Assembly (NCBI GenBank): GCA_016490735.1
Contig: JAEMWC010000076.1
Coordinates: 577,001 to 641,000, forward strand
From: Pachyseris speciosa
Lineage: Eukaryota > Cnidaria > Anthozoa > Scleractinia > Pachyseridae
Reading direction: 5' to 3'
DNA: 64,000 bases
Every line of letters begins with the position of its first letter. The first letter of the stretch is position 1. Position numbers and translations under genes: made by a program. Shown one piece after another: positions 44,031 to 54,981 of the stretch. The notes beneath the pieces are model-generated. The model was not told where the DNA came from. It saw only the letters and a program-made list of their open reading frames with translations, and did no database searches.

Positions 44031-44526
44031 TAACTACCACACCGGCCGAAACCAGCCGCGCAGAACCACGTCCCTTGTACCGCTTGTGGCGCCACCAGTT
44101 TCAACGCTTGTAAACATCTTTTTCATGTAGCATGTGTAGGATGTAGAGATCTTTCAAACCCTACCCGAATGAGCACAATTCCGTCAAACAGGCCAGAGAA
44201 AACGTGAAAAACCCAAGTGACGCTGACCCGAAAATTTGAATGAAAATCTTGGTCCACTGCCCACCTGAACTTCCTTCCATCTAATCCTACGATCCTAATA
44301 GTTTCCCCAAATCGTTTCCAACTGAAAGGAAGCCCAGAAAATGCCCAGCAAGAGAAAAAGAAAGTAAGGCAAGAATAGCGTAGGAGAGAAAGCGAAAGTA
44401 GAAGGCGAGGGGGCGACCCAAAAAATCTCGAAATTGTGTTTTCTGTGCACACTGATTCATTCATGACAACCTGATTGCCCCGCACTGGTTTTTGTTTTTT
44501 GTGCAAGTATCTCACAAACACAGTCT

Positions 44527-45255
44527 TAAGCCTGGTTCTCATATGCCGCCGACCAACCTGCAACATAGACGCCGGTAGTGCCTGGGATACTGTTTAGGCA
44601 TATGAGAACATACGCCGCCGGTAACAAGAACCATCGCAGGTCCTTACCGCCGGCATGCCTGCGAAGTTGACTTGAGTTCAACTTCGCAGGCACGTCGGCG
44701 GTTCTTCCGGAACGCCGGCAATAGAAATATTTTATGAGAACGTAGTCGGCGATCGTCGGCGATGTGCCACCTGCAAATATTTCCCACAATTGATTACATC
44801 CAAAATATCGGATGCTGCGGACGTTGAGCCCAGCGCTGAACAAGCCCGGTCTTACCCAAATAACAGTTAATGGATGCTATAAGGAATTATAGGACCATTT
44901 ACGACAAATCTTGCTGGCCTCGTGCTGGTTCCTTTTTTTGACCATAGGGCAGAGAGCCCAAAACTTTCACTTACGGCTTTCCCGTTTGTCTTGACGCTTT
45001 CTTTGTATACATCTCCTTACAAGCAACTCAAACTAGCGAAAGCTGCCAGTGTTTTAACCATGCTTATTGAATAGTTAGCTTGTGAAGAAAGAGCGCGAAA
45101 CGATACTGATTTGGCGCGCTATTTTACGTTCACCGGGGACACGTCGCCGGTACACCTGGGGCACCACTGCGATGCAACTTGGACGAAAAATCAAATCAAC
45201 CGGCGATTAAACCGCAAGTCATCGCAGGTAGGTCGTTGGCATATGAGAACCAGGC
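44527..45255. mobile_element. Foldback MITE with AGCCTGGTTCTCATATG ends and TTA duplication
   Basis: The left end AGCCTGGTTCTCATATGCC and right end CATATGAGAACCAGGCT flank 730 bp with internal mirrored GCCGGC/CGCAGG words. TTA lies on both sides. The paralogous empty site at 22,491-22,505 reads CAGTCTTACTGG with a single TTA, proving the 3-bp duplication. TTA targets and such ends fit PIF/Harbinger elements. Confidence 0.75.
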
Positions 45256-45387
45256 TTTACTGGAAAACTACTCACCTGTAAGATGTCTGCCTTAGTCTAA
45301 CCTATTCATAAATCAAATCCATTTCCCATTATGTTTCATCCCATACCTTGCTTCCCTACACCTCATAACATCCCACAGTCAGCTCAC

Positions 45388-45561
45388 CTGAATGCCATTG
45401 ATATAAGTCAGTGTACTTGAGAAATACGTCATGACAACATATTGTGATGGCAACAGCAGAAGATAGTTTGACAAGAAATCTGCAGTTTTACCAAAAAGCC
45501 CCAGAACAACTGAGGGCGTGGCTTGACCACTTGTTGTCCGGAGGTGCATGTTCAAAATTAC
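45388..45561 (-). CDS. PQ-loop transporter copy 1, exon 2
   Basis: This 58-codon exon has conserved acceptor and donor and phase 0 at both ends. It contains VILNMHLRTTSGQATP (second PQ-loop continuation), KTADFLSNYLLLLPSQ and TYINGIQ. It is about 2.8 kb from both its neighbours (exon 1 at 48,403 and exon 3 at 42,583), the least inflated copy. Confidence 0.77.
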
Positions 45562-45964
45562 CTGAAATTTGGATGTAAACAAGCGTTGATTGAACGTTCT
45601 TTTTAAATCCACTCACTCTCTAAAATAATCCAAGGGTTAAGGCTAACAGGCCACCCAAAATGAAATGCTTGGTTGAGATTTTGGGGCAAGACTTTTTAAT
45701 TAATTAATTAAAGACTTTTTCCAGCATTTTTGAGGGAGACAAGCAGTCCATCATTAAAACAACCTTCAGTGGATACCAGAAGGCAGTGTAAGCATGGCAA
45801 GGCCAAGAATATATATGTATGAGCAAGTTGTCAAGGTGGTTATAAAGAGCATGAAACACAGCTGGGAAGTATTGGGAAGCTGGCAAAAGATGACCAACAA
45901 CAGTGGAGATCCTTTGTTGCTGCCTGACATGCTGTTGGACATAATACTGATATAGAGAACACTG

Positions 45965-46345
45965 AAATAGCTGTTACATAGTTGTTACAAAAAGAGAATT
46001 ACATTCCTTTAGTCTCGTAAATGCTTTGCATGCGCTTTGCATCTACTGCCCGGAGAATGATTCCATTATCCATACCTTTTGTAACTCACTGGTCTAAAGA
46101 ATTTTCCTCGGAAGTTATTAAATGGTTTAATGCAGAAAATGTTGCCTCTCTCGCTATCTCCAACTGAAATTCTCTTCGGCAAAGCCCCCTTCAAGACCGA
46201 TCCAATAATACGAGAATTAAACTGTACCCTCCTCTTTGCTAAATATTATCTGTACACCCAAAAATTAGCACAAAATAAGATATCCTTAGAAGAATTTAAA
46301 GTGAAGTTCTATTCTAGATTCCATCCTGAAAAGTTGCTTCGGTAA
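45965..46345 (+). pseudogene. Tx1-like LINE C-terminal zinc region
   Basis: The translation reads ALHALCIYCPENDSIIHTFC, then LSPTEILFGKAPFKTDP and LLFAKYYLYTQKLAQNK, ending at 46,343-46,345. This is the zinc-binding tail found after the reverse transcriptase in L1/Tx1-type LINEs. The rest of the element is absent. Confidence 0.55.
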
Positions 46346-46434
46346 CACTTACTTTTTAAGAATAAGTTACAAGTAAAATATTATAACGAATAAGAGATCG
46401 TGCAGTCTAGATGTCTTAATATATATATATATAA

Positions 46435-46437
<3 letters not shown>

Positions 46438-46497
<60 letters not shown>
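46438..46497. repeat. AT microsatellite
   Basis: A pure AT repeat of about 60 bp. Similar tracts flank the ribozyme palindrome at 46,618-46,659 and 47,025-47,081. Confidence 0.9.
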
Positions 46498-46503
<6 letters not shown>

Positions 46504-46613
46504 CATATATAAATGTGGAGGTAGAGTCTACCTTGGCATAAAGTGCTCAATATTGTGGTAGCGGAGCTAAGTATACATAAGTTGAAGGATTAATTGATGC
46601 GTTAATCCTTCAA

Positions 46614-46661
<48 letters not shown>

Positions 46662-46691
46662 TAAGTTGAAGGATTAAAGAGGATGCATCGA

Positions 46692-46738
46692 TTCTCTGTG
46701 ACTCTGAGTTTCGCGCCTAAGTGCTCGTCAGACAGAAC
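46692..46738 (-). ncRNA. Hammerhead ribozyme, left arm
   Basis: On the minus strand the order is TTCTGT, CTGACGA (46,731-46,725), GCAC-TTAG-GCGC, GAAA (46,712-46,709), a three-pair stem III (ACT-CAG-AGT), then C and ACAGAG. Stem I pairs TTCTGT with ACAGAG. One A/C mismatch weakens stem II. Cleavage would follow the GTC at 46,702-46,700. Confidence 0.65.
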
Positions 46739-46881
46739 TTTATTCAACTAAGAACATGCCTTATATACAAATGAGATGAGTGGGTAATTAATTCGCTAGT
46801 GTGATGATCTGCTCTACGTGTGAATTAATTAGCCACTCATCTCATTTGTATATAAGAAGGCATGTTCTTAGTTGAATAAAG

Positions 46882-46925
46882 TTCTGTCTGACGAGCGCTT
46901 AGGCGCGAAACTCATAGTCACAGAG
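46882..46925 (+). ncRNA. Hammerhead ribozyme, right arm
   Basis: TTCTGT (46,882-46,887) pairs with ACAGAG (46,920-46,925) as stem I. The core CTGACGA is at 46,888-46,894. Stem II is a perfect GCGC-TTAG-GCGC, with GAAA at 46,907-46,910. Stem III is ACT-CAT-AGT, and C46,919 is the cleavage base. Every conserved core position is met. The very short stem III is as I recall for hammerheads in Penelope-like elements and metazoan retrozymes. Confidence 0.72.
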
Positions 46926-47020
46926 AATCGATGCGTCCTCTTTAATCCTTCAACTTATCTATACTTAGCTCTGCTACCACAGCATTGAGTACTTTATGCC
47001 AAGGTAGACTCTACCTCCAC

Positions 47021-47087
<67 letters not shown>

Positions 47088-47130
47088 CATACATACATAA
47101 GTTGAAGGATTAAAGAGGATGCATCGATTC

Positions 47131-47170
47131 TCTGTGACTCTGAGTTTCGTGCCTAAGCGCTCATCAGTGC
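47131..47170 (-). ncRNA. Hammerhead ribozyme relic
   Basis: The minus strand has CTGATGA (47,167-47,161), a GCGC-TTAG-GCAC stem II with one mismatch, GAAA and ACT-CAG-AGTC. The upstream strand of stem I is replaced (TAGCA instead of TTCTGT), so it should not fold properly. Confidence 0.45.
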
Positions 47171-47744
47171 TAGGGCGACGAGCGGACGGGCACTTAGGCG
47201 CTTAGGACAAGCGCTTAGGCGCGAAACTCAAAGTCACAGAGAATCGATGCGTCCTCTTTAATCCTTCACCTTATGTATACTTAGCTCTGCTACCACAGCA
47301 TTGAGCACTTTATGCCAAGGTAGACTCTACCTCCACATTTATATATATATATAGATATATATATTCTTGTGTAAAGATTTCCAGACCGTCTTCAGAAGTG
47401 ATTCATAATCGCTTTATTGCAACAGCTCTGTTTTGTATAGCCAAATAATGACTACAGCAATAGCTGATGAGTGTAGTCAGTATTTGGCTATACGAAACAG
47501 TAACATCTTTCATGTGCGTTACAACCATATAAACAGGGTCTTCAAAAGCTCCTAACACCCTACACAATTCACCAGTTTTATCATCTAAGCTGCATACTTT
47601 TCTACCTCAAAAGTATGATTTAGTGTTAATCAATAATGGCATTACTAGCTGGCTTTGAACTTGAATATTTTGCCTTTTCACAGACTACATACTTGCGTTA
47701 TCTTCTTTTGTGATGGTTATAATCCCCAAACTATTCTTGTAGAA

Positions 47745-47748
47745 TCAG

Positions 47749-47779
<31 letters not shown>

Positions 47780-48107
47780 CTCAGTCAAGTCAGTCAAGCA
47801 GGCAGTTAGTCGGTCAGCCAGCCAGTCAATATAGCATGGGGAGTGGTTGCCCAAAGTTCTGAGCCAAGGGCTCATGTTTAAACATTTGAGCATTTCAGAT
47901 TGAAACAGATTTAGAAATGTTGATTTTTGAGTAGAGGGGAAAACTGAAGTATCATGAGAAAAACCTCTTGGAATAGAGAAGAGAACCAACAACAAACTCA
48001 ACCCACATGCCATGCCAGTAATATTATGATGTTGACTCTGGGAATTGAACCAGGGCGACATATATTAATGGGAGGCAAGTGCTCTCATGAATGCACCATC
48101 ACTGCCC
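47745..48107 (-). mobile_element. tRNA-derived SINE, full-length minus copy
   Basis: The ATCA tail is at 47,754-47,778, the body runs from 47,830 to 48,000, the B-box complement GGAATTGAACC is at about 48,041-48,051, and the tRNA-like head reaches about 48,107. It shares site and orientation with the copies next to the other transporter genes, so the SINE was present before the triplication. Confidence 0.72.
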
Positions 48108-48163
48108 CCTTAAAGGGCCTTCCTACTACTTCTCCATGCATAGTGGTACTAAAATGCAGTAAT

Positions 48164-48331
48164 AGACCTTATGCAAAAATGGCTGCCTTTAAATTATTCT
48201 TTTGTTCTTATTCAAAATAGCCTCACTAACCTCGCTTTTGAGATCAAAATTCTTCCCGATCGAGGTTAGTGAGGCTATTTTGAATACGAACAAAAGAGTA
48301 ATCAAAAGGTAGCCATTTTTGCATAGGGTCT
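48164..48331. mobile_element. 168-bp palindromic MITE with paralogous empty site
   Basis: Arms (AGACCTTATGCAAAAATGG and CCATTTTTGCATAGGGTCT) continue inward as reverse complements to CTCACTAACCTCG on both sides of a 26-bp loop. The other gene copies read GCAGTAATGG at this point (16,554-16,563), so the insertion is clean, with AT as the probable duplicated target. Confidence 0.75.
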
Positions 48332-48402
48332 ATGGTTCTTACCATACTTTCTGATTGCAATATTAATATTTACCTATTAAAATTATTATAAACAATACCT
48401 AC

Positions 48403-48864
48403 CTGTGGAAAGGACTCAACAGACCAAAGCACAATTGCGATCCACTCAGCGTATGGTGGAGCATTTTCAACCGCACGTTCCACACTAATAACAGCGATCC
48501 AGATAACAAAACAGCTTGCTCCATAGTAGATTTTCATCCGTACAGCATGCTCAGAGTAACAACAGAACTGGACGAGAATGATTAACTCTAGTAAGGGCAT
48601 ATACACCGCCGATATTTGTATATACAAAGGTAATGATTCAACAGAAAACGCGAAGGAGAGATTGACTAAAGAAGCCGTGAAGTTTGCAGTAGCCCACAGA
48701 ATACTCAGGCCCTCTACGGAACGTCGTTTACAGTTCTTCCATATTTGCGGTACCAAAACAAAGAACCAGATAGTGGTGCTAATGTCGCCACAGACGTTTG
48801 CACACGCGCACACCGGGTTTGGCCATGTCGGTCGACAGTCGTTGTAAAGAAAAGTTATAGCCAT
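48403..48864 (-). CDS. PQ-loop transporter copy 1, exon 1
   Basis: This 154-codon exon runs from the ATG in CCAATGGC to CAG before GTAGGT. An upstream in-frame ATG at 48,957 would add 31 residues, but copies 2 and 3 do not share it, so the inner start is preferred. The first PQ-loop is FVLVPQIWKNCKRRSVEGLS. TM2-TM5 follow, ending WSVESFPQ. With exons at 45,388 and 42,116 it forms a complete PQ-loop transporter with two extra C-terminal helices. Family knowledge points to a lysosomal or vacuolar amino-acid exporter, but the substrate is not deducible. Confidence 0.78.
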
Positions 48865-49768
48865 TGGTCTAATTTGGCTGTCAATGCGACAAAACTTTGC
48901 CGAAGCATAGATCCGCCATGCCAATGCCACGTTTTTATGAAACAAAGCGAAAGTCACGTGAATTCTGGGAAACTGGGGCCCGTTTCACGAAGTTTCCGGT
49001 AATTAGCGGGCCCGTCAAGCTGTTTTGTTTTACATTTCAGATGGGAGTTTAAAAAGCTTTGAAAATTATACAGTAAAGTTAACAGCTGAAGAAACAAAAT
49101 GGACTTCATTAGAGCTCTGAACACATCCTACTTTTCTTTAGATTTTGATTTCAAAATCTGGTTTCGGGCCCGTTAAGTTACCGGGACGATCGAGAAACGG
49201 GCCCCATGACCCGGTGTGGGTAGAAGGGGTGGGCAAGAGAAGGGAATGGGCAGGAGAGCTTTCCCACAGATAATCGCGCTTTTAGCAAGAAATTTTTCCG
49301 GAACAACCGGAGGTCCCTTTTTTTTTTCCAGCTGGTCATCTATTTTGTACACAATTTCTATGTTTTTTTTTTGCCATCAAGTCAGTGTTTAATGTGCCAA
49401 TGAGGTTTCAACTTTCGCTATTAGGATAACAACCGAAGAATCTTCAGAGCTGAATATATAGATTTCCCCTGTAATGATTGTGAAGGACTGTCCTGAAACT
49501 CTTGGCCCTGAACTAAATAAACTGAACTCAGTAAGAGCTAATAAGAGCAGGAAAATCGAATGGCTGTGACAAAGAACCAGATGAGAGAGAGAAGGAATTT
49601 GGACGATTTAACGGTATTTTTCTGCCTTAATGGAGCACGATTATAACAGTTCCTGGGTTGAGTGTGTCACTTGCTTTAAATGTTACTTAAAATATTCTGT
49701 CGACTCTTGACCATTATGAGTAATGTGAGAGTATAAACCAAGTTACAGCTGAAGTTACTGACACCATT
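48865..49768. repeat. Duplicated 5' flank of the PQ-loop gene, copy 1
   Basis: This is paralogous with 17,078-17,826 and 39,059-39,806 but interrupted near 48,975-49,205. That insert has inverted ends (GGGGCCCGTTTCACGAAG and CGAGAAACGGGCCCC), another small MITE. Confidence 0.55.
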
Positions 49769-49769
49769 T

Positions 49770-52108
49770 TTTCTATAATTGTAGCTTTGCTTTTTTTAAT
49801 TCAGCTTATAAAGGTTCATAAAGGTTCATAAAGGTTTATTTAAAATAAAGTGGACAGAAATATTACAATTTAGACTGACCTACAGGTAGCTTAGCTAATC
49901 GTGGCAGGCCAGTCTATTGAAACAGAGGCAATTATATTACAGTACAGGATTAAAAAAGAGAAAAAAAAAAGATAAGTGAATTTGTGCGAGATTGAACAAG
50001 CAAACAAACAAACAAAAAGAAAAGAAAGAAAAGAAAAGAAAGAAAAGAAAAGAAAACTGAAAAGAGAGAGGGAGAGCTTGAGATGCTAAGATAATAAAAG
50101 TACTTGCACTTGTGTCTTCTCTAATGATTCTTTAGATCAAATATTACTATCTTCAGTTTTCAAAATGTCAAATAGTACTCTTTTCATTTCTTTCTTAAAA
50201 CTATTGTTTGGCAACTTTTTTATTCTTTCAGGTATCCCATTCCACACTTTTGCTCCAACACGTGAAAAAGAGTATTTTTGTCGGTCGATTCTAGAATTTT
50301 TAATAAAAAAGGTTCTGAGAGGTTGACGAGCGGGTAGCATATTTGTGTATGCTAGAAGTTCTACAGAAAAGATTTAGAATATTTGACGGTGCTTGTTTTG
50401 CATTTATATCATACATTAAGTTTGAGACTGCTTGGACATAAAGAAAACTTAAAGGTAAAACGTTCGTTTTCACAAATAAAGGGACAGCGTGCTAATTTCT
50501 GTCTGCAAAGTGAATCAAGCGTAGGGCGCGCTTCTGTAGAATAGCGAGTTTATTTAAATGTGTTTTAGAGGCGTGGCCCCATGAAATAAGTCCATAGGAG
50601 AGATAAGATGTTATAAGAGCAATATAGATATTTATAAGAACACAAAATGGTATATAATGTCTTAGTTTACTTAACAGAATCGATATGGTTCTTCCAGGAA
50701 AGGTTTTCATCGATAAGAACGCCTAAATGCTTAATACAGTCTTTGTATTCAAGGTTTACGTTTTAGTTTGAATCATGATCAAATATACAAATTTGGGGAA
50801 TATTTTGGATTTTCTTTTGGTAGGGTCGGAAGATGACATAGTTAGATTTCTTAGTATTCGATGTTAATTTATTAGAAGTTAGCCAATCGTTAAGTTTTTC
50901 GATCTCGTTGTTTACAGTCACTTCTAATTTTTTCAGGTTTTTATCACCAAATATAATACTGGTGTCATCGGCAAAAAGAAAGAACTTCAATTTGCTAGAA
51001 CAATTATGGATATCATTTACGTAAAGTAAAAAAGAAGGGGACCTAATACAGAACCCTGTGGTACGCCGCATGTGGATGCGCACTTATCCAAGATGTGGGA
51101 GTCAGTCTGGGTTGTTTGGGTGCGATCAGTCAAATAGGATTCAAACCAGTCATTGATAATTCCTCGAAAACCGTAATGATTAAGTTTGTCAAGTAGAATT
51201 TTATGATTAACAGTATCAAAAGCTTTCTTTAGTCAATAAAGATCCCACAGGTAAACAAGCGTCGATCCATATTTGACTGAATAGCTTCAACTATATCGAT
51301 GATAGCATGATGGGTAGAGTGACCCTGGCGAAAGCTATACTGCGACGAATATAGAATGGAATGCTGTTCAATGAAGCTGACCATCCGATTGTACATTATT
51401 TTCTCAAAAATTTTATTAAAGTTAGAAAGTAAAGATATAGGTCTATAGTATAAAGTATCCGCCTCATCGTCGCATTTGAATATCGCAGTTATTTTTGATA
51501 TTTTAAGAATTGAGGGATAAGCCCCTAATGAGATGGAGATGTTGAAGATTCCCGCTAAGACAGGAGAGAAGATATCGCATGCACATTTCACCTGGCAAGA
51601 GCTGCGCGGGGCATGAGTAAAGCCCGTGCGATTTATTATTAGAAAGCGATAAAATTTCAAATTTAACCTCTTCGAGTGAGACGGGCTTAAAAAGAAAGGA
51701 AGAGTCAAGTGATTTGGATTTAGCCAGATAGTCCATATAATTACTGCGTGGGGATAATTTCATCGCTAATTTGTTACCAATAGTTGCAAAGTGTTCGTTC
51801 AAGATGTTAGGTATTCTTGAGGGATTATGTGTGACGAGGTTATTATCACGTAGGTCTTTTAGTGCCGTTATAGTGTGAGACTTTCTTTTGCGGTTTGTGA
51901 GAAGTGAATTTATTGCTTGCCACGTTTTCTTCATGTTGTTTATGTTTGCAAGGAAGTAATTAGCATAATATTTTTGTTTACTAAGGCGTGTAAGGGTGGT
52001 TACCTTATTTCTGTAGTATGTATATTTAACGGAGTCACACAGTACGTATAGTTTGTTTTTTACCTTAATTGAGGTTCTAAGTCCCTTTGTAATCCAAGGC
52101 TTAGCAAT
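49770..52108 (-). mobile_element. CR1/L2/Jockey-like LINE, 5'-truncated, decayed
   Basis: Minus-strand ORF2 pieces run from 51,934 down to 50,137. They are the region before RT (LEEVKFEILSLSNNKSHG) and RT motifs YYRPISLLSNFNKIFEKIMY, SSQYSFRQGHSTHHAI and FLFADDTSIIFG at about 50,960. A thumb region has SYGLISWGHASKTHLNKLAI, and the terminal part has SRVGAKVWNGIPERIKKLP. Frameshifts separate the pieces. The 3' UTR reaches about 49,770. The insertion splits GTGGAATGGAACCGTACACTG-type flanking DNA that is continuous at 39,720, so it postdates the duplication. Confidence 0.72.
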
Positions 52109-54981
52109 GTGGAATGGAGTGGAATGGAACCGTACACTGAGCTTATCCGAGACGATTTGTGCATAATTTATAAAAGTGATATACCAGCCTACCGAAAATG
52201 AGTCACCTATTTTCTTGAGACTTAAATAAGAACCTGGTTGAAAACCTGTTTAGCCTAATTTTCTGGTAAGCTCCATTTAAAGAAGAACCTGTTTGGGCTA
52301 ACTTGGAAAAATCTAGGTTCTTATACGCGGATTTTTATTGTACTGATAAACACACTAATTTGACATTTCTGCGTCTTTGTGGCGCTTAACCAACTCCTTT
52401 TTAACGTTATCTGCTTGTTTTTCCTTGGGTAAACCAAACAAGATATTAAAAACTCGTTATAAAACCATACAGGAGTATAGGCATAACGGGATGACCGATG
52501 TACTTCTGCATCGAAAGCTTGGTGGGATAAAGCTTCATCGGTACACTTTCCGAATATTTATAATATAGCTGGCGCATCTTTTCATTGAAATCGAGCGTGC
52601 CTTATGAGAGTACAAAGCACGCGGATGACGCCATTTGTCTGCGCGTGCAGTTTCAAGATCATTACAAATCTGGCATTTTTCACAATTAAAAAAATAAACT
52701 TCTCGATTAAAATAGTACAGTCATAAAACAGAACAGACGACACGAATTCTAAGTGATGCTTGTTTTACCTGTACGGTTTTAACCGCCAGTTAAAATAAAA
52801 AGAATTTTTACAACGAGACACAGTGTTGACGCAATATGTACGATCACTGACGCCATTCCGCTCGCGCAAGCTGAGGATAAAATTTGTTCAGTTTTCTCAC
52901 AAATTGAAACAAATTTAGCCACAAATATGGGAAAAACTATATTAGAAAACAAATAAAAAAGTCTTAACCGTACTTTGTTCTGTTATAAGGCACGCAAGGC
53001 ACGCATTAAATAATACACTGTAATCTTAACTATCCCGGCCTAAAAGCAAGCTGGGACATGAGGATTTCGTACCACGTGTACCGGGTCTCCAATCCTGTCC
53101 CCATTTCATAGCAACCTCAACCTTGTACCAGGTAGGGGAGGGGAAGGGGGCATGTGACAGGAAACAGAGGTCTCGAAAGTCCTTGCAATGTTCTTTTTGA
53201 ATAATTTTGAACTTGACACATAAATTCAGTTGAAACTTCATAATATCAACGGACAAGTTCTGGCTAGCTTCCAGTAAAACTTACCACCAACCGATGGAAA
53301 CCTGGTTTGAAAAGTACTTATGAAGCCCTACTGTCACTTTTGAGAAACAGAACTGGTAAGTTATTTGAAGGTTTGAGAAACGGAATCCCTGCACGCTGTG
53401 CCTATTGCAAGTGTTAATAATTAACCAAACCAAACTTAAAAACTCAGTTCGATAAGAATGAAGTATACGCAAGTTTTGTTATATTAATTTATTAATCTCC
53501 TTTTTCCTTAGTTAACATCCTTTTCCTTTATCTAAACCATTTCAAAATATTTCACTCTCTTATTTATACAGCTTACTAAAAGAAACAAAACTAAATGAAA
53601 GCAGTTTATGTTGTGCTGATACATATATATTTTTCCTAAGGACAAACTGTAATTTTTCCTCTCCAGTTATTTGCTAAAGAAGCACTCGATCTTATTGCCC
53701 ATTCCCTGTGAAGTCTCATGTTTTGATTTTCTGTTGTTAGTCTGCAAGTTCTTTATCAGTCACGGGAAAGGCCAACAACCTTCAAAAGAGAGAACACACG
53801 CAACATAAACTCAAAGCGTATGAGTAAAGTAAATCTTCTTTGATGACAGTAAAAGTCAAATCAAGAGGTCGATATCATGATAGTATACACAGTGAAAGTT
53901 TTTTGACAAAATCGATTACATTCCCTCTAACTTTTCAAGTTTATCACATGATGTAATTCATGAAGTGGTGTTTGGTTATGTGTCAGTGCTTATGTGCTTT
54001 CAGTGTGAGCATGGACTTACGTTGGATTCATTGTAAAGACAGTTACATCTACAAAAGCTTGTAAAACTTGTGATTAATCATTCTGTAACTTATTATTAGT
54101 ACAGTGATAACGATTACATTGTTTTATTGTTAACAAAAGGTCTTAGGGTGGGCCCGACTTTGTAAACCCTTGCTGGAAACAGTTAACTGGCTGCACGAAA
54201 GTTTGCAAGCTTAAAATTAAAGTTGTTTACAATTTGACATGATGTCTCTCATGGTGTATGCATAATAAAACAATGATAAAAGGGTCAGTTTGTGTTATCG
54301 GCCTCCGTCTCTGGATAACACAAACCTCGGCTTTGATAATTCCAGCTAATATGGTCAACTCCATCCAATAATTGTTACTCATACTGCACAAGGTGGTGCT
54401 TTATATTCTGTGGTCAGATCTTAATTGATGAAAGCCACATGGGCAATTGTTTTCGGGGGAGATGTTTAATTTGTTACACCTAGACAACATTCGAGTCTGT
54501 GGTTAAAATTCCTTTATTTTCAACATTCATGTAAGCTGTTAAAAGAAAAATAAGAAAAGAAACTTTGAAGTGGTTTGCTAAAATGCTTAACTTTTTATTC
54601 CATGAAATCCTGAAGAGCGAGTGAAAATTGAAATGGGAGGTATATGCTATCTACCCTCGCGACCGTTCTAAGCAAACTTCAAGATGGCTGACAACGCCTT
54701 TCCAACATTTTCCAGCAATTAAGCTTTGATGGATCAAAGCTACCACCCTTCATCATTTTATACTATGATAACGATGTAATGATATATATAAAACCCTATT
54801 CATTAGTTTATACGTCATAGACGTCATTTTCTCAACACAGTAAGTCACCATAGCAACAGGATAGCCCTAATCTTATACAAAGTTTAAAAAGTTGGGGAAA
54901 GGCGTTCAGAGCCACTTAAAGTTTTCGAAAACTCCAGCTCACCTCTTAAATGGTCCGATATCATGCGGGATACGTATCTCC
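52109..54981. other. Intergenic DNA, nothing further supported
   Basis: The first about 40 bp continue the duplicated flank. After that there is no recognisable gene, tRNA or repeat. On the minus strand an AATAAAAAG at about 54,590 could be a poly(A) signal of the neuropeptide gene, giving a 3' UTR of about 400 nt. Confidence 0.35.

Larger units (their letters stand above)
46500..47350. mobile_element. Nested palindromic element carrying hammerhead ribozymes
   Basis: Two inverted arms (46,661-46,797 and 46,822-46,958) each carry a hammerhead. A third, partial unit follows at 47,096-47,345. Units share ATAAGTTGAAGGATTAAAG at one end and CAAGGTAGACTCTACCTCC at the other, and AT microsatellites separate them. 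The first flank (46,511-46,617) is itself an inverted copy of 46,950-47,025. The arrangement resembles retrozymes or Penelope-derived repeats with head-to-head rearrangement. No protein is encoded. Confidence 0.7.

Noticed and set aside
48865..48957. Upstream ATG extending transporter copy 1 by 31 residues
   Set aside because: The other two copies do not share the extension, while the inner ATG has a conserved CCAATGGC context in all three.
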